Source: UTCHB3 sp964531325 (lineage in GTDB: Bacteria > Bacteroidota > Ignavibacteria > Ignavibacteriales > Ignavibacteriaceae). From it: a stretch of 64,000 nucleotides of DNA. How positions within the stretch are numbered: the stretch's first letter is position 1; the number at the start of each line of letters is the position of its first letter. Positions 61,760 to 64,000 of this stretch are shown one piece after another. The DNA is taken from positions 1 through 64,000 of the forward strand of contig CAZHCW010000008.1 of the NCBI GenBank assembly GCA_964531325.1, given 5' to 3'. Both the position numbers and the translations under genes were made by a program. Under the pieces are notes generated by a model. That model was not told the origin of the DNA, made no database searches, and saw only the letters and a program-made list of their open reading frames with translations.

Positions 61760-64000
61760 AAATTTATCCTTGTTATTGTGGATATAGCTCGAAAAGCATC
61801 GGTTTCTGCCACTGCGCGAAGCTACAATGATAGTTTCAATCCTTGTTATTGTGGATATAGCTCGAAAAGAGTTTGATTTATGGGGTGATATCAAACTACC
61901 GGAGTTTCAATCCTTGTTATTGTGGATATAGCTCGAAAAGTGACATCTGAATGATCGAGTAGCTTTTTCACTCGAGTTTCAATCCTTGTTATTGTGGATA
62001 TAGCTCGAAAAGGGATGGTTCAGAATTTGCCGTTCTTATTCCAACATTGTTTCAATCCTTGTTATTGTGGATATAGCTCGAAAAGTGTTTCAACTCGATT
62101 TCAGTTTCAGTACATACATCGTTTCAATCCTTGTTATTGTGGATATAGCTCGAAAAGCTAATTGAGTATTTGAGATTTATGAATCTTGCAACGTTTCAAT
62201 CCTTGTTATTGTGGATATAGCTCGAAAAGTTACGGCTCCTTTAATGAAGATCACTACCAAATTTAGTTTCAATCCTTGTTATTGTGGATATAGCTCGAAA
62301 AGCAGAAACAACTCCGGGAGCAGTTGGCAGAACCAAGTTTCAATCCTTGTTATTGTGGATATAGCTCGAAAAGTGAATTGCATTCATTGTTGTACTTTCG
62401 TTTTGTTAGTTTCAATCCTTGTTATTGTGGATATAGCTCGAAAAGCGCCAACGGTGACTGCCATCGCCTGAAACAGGTAAGTTTCAATCCTTGTTATTGT
62501 GGATATAGCTCGAAAAGCCAAAACCAATCACTTTGTTATTCCCGTTGTAGGCAGTTTCAATCCTTGTTATTGTGGATATAGCTTGAAAAGCGAAAGGACA
62601 CACGGTAAGTGGAGTGAATGTAGATAGTTTCAATCCTTGTTATTGTGGATATAGCTCGAAAAGTAAGGTTCCCTATACCTGTCGCAATAGCAGAAGCCAG
62701 TTTCAATCCTTGTTATTGTGGATATAGCTCGAAAAGAAGCTTATACTAACTGGCTTGGAATCGAAGTTATGGGTTTCAATCCTTGTTATTGTGGATATAG
62801 CTCGAAAAGAGCAGGTAACCAGTGGTGATCTTGCTTGTGTGCTGTGTTTCAATCCTTGTTATTGTGGATATAGCTCGAAAAGAATTGATTTTTTTTATTG
62901 CACTTGAAAATTTAGAAAGTTTCAATCCTTGTTATTGTGGATATAGCTCGAAAAGTTAGGTTATATTTATGGGTATCTGCCGAACCACCGAGTTTCAATC
63001 CTTGTTATTGTGGATATAGCTCGAAAAGCCCCACACGGAGAAATAACGCTGTTTTTCTGAGTTGGTTTCAATCCTTGTTATTGTGGATATAGCTCGAAAA
63101 GATAACTTTGTCCAGCCGTTTAATGTTTGGGAAGATTGTTTCAATCCTTGTTATTGTGGATATAGCTCGAAAAGTAATTCGATATAAAATTCGGAGCCAG
63201 GGAGATACTGTTTCAATCCTTGTTATTGTGGATATAGCTCGAAAAGCAACTATCCATTTCAACCCGGCAGTGATATTATACTGTTTCAATCCTTGTTATT
63301 GTGGATATAGCTCGAAAAGTGAACTTATTGCGACCCAAAAACAAGCGACAAGGAGTTTCAATCCTTGTTATTGTGGATATAGCTCGAAAAGTGGTGGACA
63401 ATCAGGAACTACATGGAGAAACGATTGTTTCAATCCTTGTTATTGTGGATATAGCTCGAAAAGCGGCTTGGCTCTTTGGCTCGATGCCTCGGACCTTGGT
63501 TTCAATCCTTGTTATTGTGGATATAGCTCGAAAAGAATGGGAACGCCAAACCGGGTGTACCTCACCAAAGAGTTTCAATCCTTGTTATTGTGGATATAGC
63601 TCGAAAAGGTGTGCGGGCAACGGTTGGATCGATCTAACAAATAAGTTTCAATCCTTGTTATTGTGGATATAGCTCGAAAAGTTGCTGAGGCAGCCGGGTA
63701 AAGCTCTGTTTCAAATGGTTTCAATCCTTGTTATTGTGGATATAGCTCGAAAAGGCTACTTACGCACCACTCGTTTTAACATTCACATAAGTTTCAATCC
63801 TTGTTATTGTGGATATAGCTCGAAAAGTCTGAGATGGGTCTTAAACTTGATTTCGGTCTCGGTAGTTTCAATCCTTGTTATTGTGGATATAGCTCGAAAA
63901 GTTTGTGAGGAGTTTGATGTGGCTTTCCAATATGTAGTTTCAATCCTTGTTATTGTGGATATAGCTCGAAAAGAATAGTTCGGAGGTGGTGAAATGACAC
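61760..64000 (-). CRISPR. CRISPR array, at least 31 repeats, open at the right edge
   Basis: 37-base direct repeats beginning gtttcaatccttgttattgt and ending ggatatagctcgaaaag (plus strand), with starts spaced 71-74 bases, so spacers of 34-37 bases. Complete repeats run from 61833 to 63973; the copy at 61760 has only its last 28 bases conserved, and that at 62554 has one change (gcttg for gctcg). Thirty full spacers and one partial spacer (63974-64000) are visible. Read on the minus strand the repeat ends GGATTGAAAC, the ATTGAAAC handle common in type I and III systems, and the decayed repeat is then at the trailer. The leader, and perhaps cas genes, must lie to the right of 64000. No cas gene is in the window. 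Confidence 0.98.

Noticed and set aside
62211..63978. Long plus-strand open frames reading FNPCYCGYSSKS or VSILVIVDIARK over and over.
   Set aside because: They are translations of the CRISPR repeats and spacers; periodic by construction, with no ribosome sites.
61760..64000. CRISPR array read on the plus strand with its leader at 61683-61760.
   Set aside because: The ATTGAAAC end and the decayed repeat at 61760 fit minus-strand reading, with this region as trailer.

Overview
The window looks like a chromosome segment from a Gram-negative member of the Bacteroidota/Chlorobiota group, most likely an Ignavibacteria-like lineage. This rests on moderately low GC, many secreted proteins with a C-terminal NYPNPFNP-type sorting tail (type IX secretion, T9SS), a TonB receptor, OmpA proteins, an Mla lipid transporter and AT-rich intergenic DNA. 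It is inferred from gene content; no rRNA or tRNA is visible. Most genes lie on the minus strand.

Layout. 0-10.7 kb: housekeeping and secreted enzymes (SDR oxidoreductase, FecR-like protein, HAD phosphatase, glycoside hydrolase, two secreted endonuclease I proteins around a GroES-like gene). 10.9-24.7 kb: a DNA phosphorothioation defence island. dndC, dndD and dndE are followed, in one tightly overlapping minus-strand series, by four genes that fit the PbeABCD module (PLD/SF2 helicase, small protein, SMC-like ATPase, small protein). Two further genes follow, a GHKL ATPase and a methyltransferase-fold protein. dndA converges on this series from the other side. dndB and dndFGH are absent. Two paralogous unknown genes bracket the island. 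24.8-25.4 kb: small genes, including a shortened HicB-like antitoxin and a 66-residue gene whose start codon lies in a perfect inverted repeat. 25.4-42.4 kb: S46 and M14 peptidases, an FAD enzyme with an in-frame repeat insertion, gmhA, a membrane phosphoesterase, T9SS cargo, a TonB receptor, a shortened AAA-ATPase and an HNH-nuclease remnant.

42.4-57.4 kb: an envelope-related region with an AI-2E family permease, a 49-residue membrane protein, a LysE exporter, two OmpA proteins, a lipoprotein, a ten-domain Ig-like protein ending in a DUF3494 (ice-binding-type) domain, an mlaEFD operon led by a 42-residue lysine-rich protein, and two NarL/LuxR response regulators without a kinase. Five intergenic sites in this region share a roughly 20-bp motif placed 72-113 bp before a start codon, which suggests one regulon.

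57.5-64 kb: RidA and transketolase, then DJ-1/PfpI between two blocks of composite repeats, then a CRISPR array of at least 31 repeats that runs off the right edge. Repeat polarity (ending ATTGAAAC on the minus strand) and the decayed repeat at its left end place the leader, and perhaps cas genes, beyond position 64000. Short dispersed repeats (8-bp tandem units, 'atccgtg' tracts, 'cacgatattcacgat' elements, hairpin units of 55-56 bp) fill most intergenic gaps.
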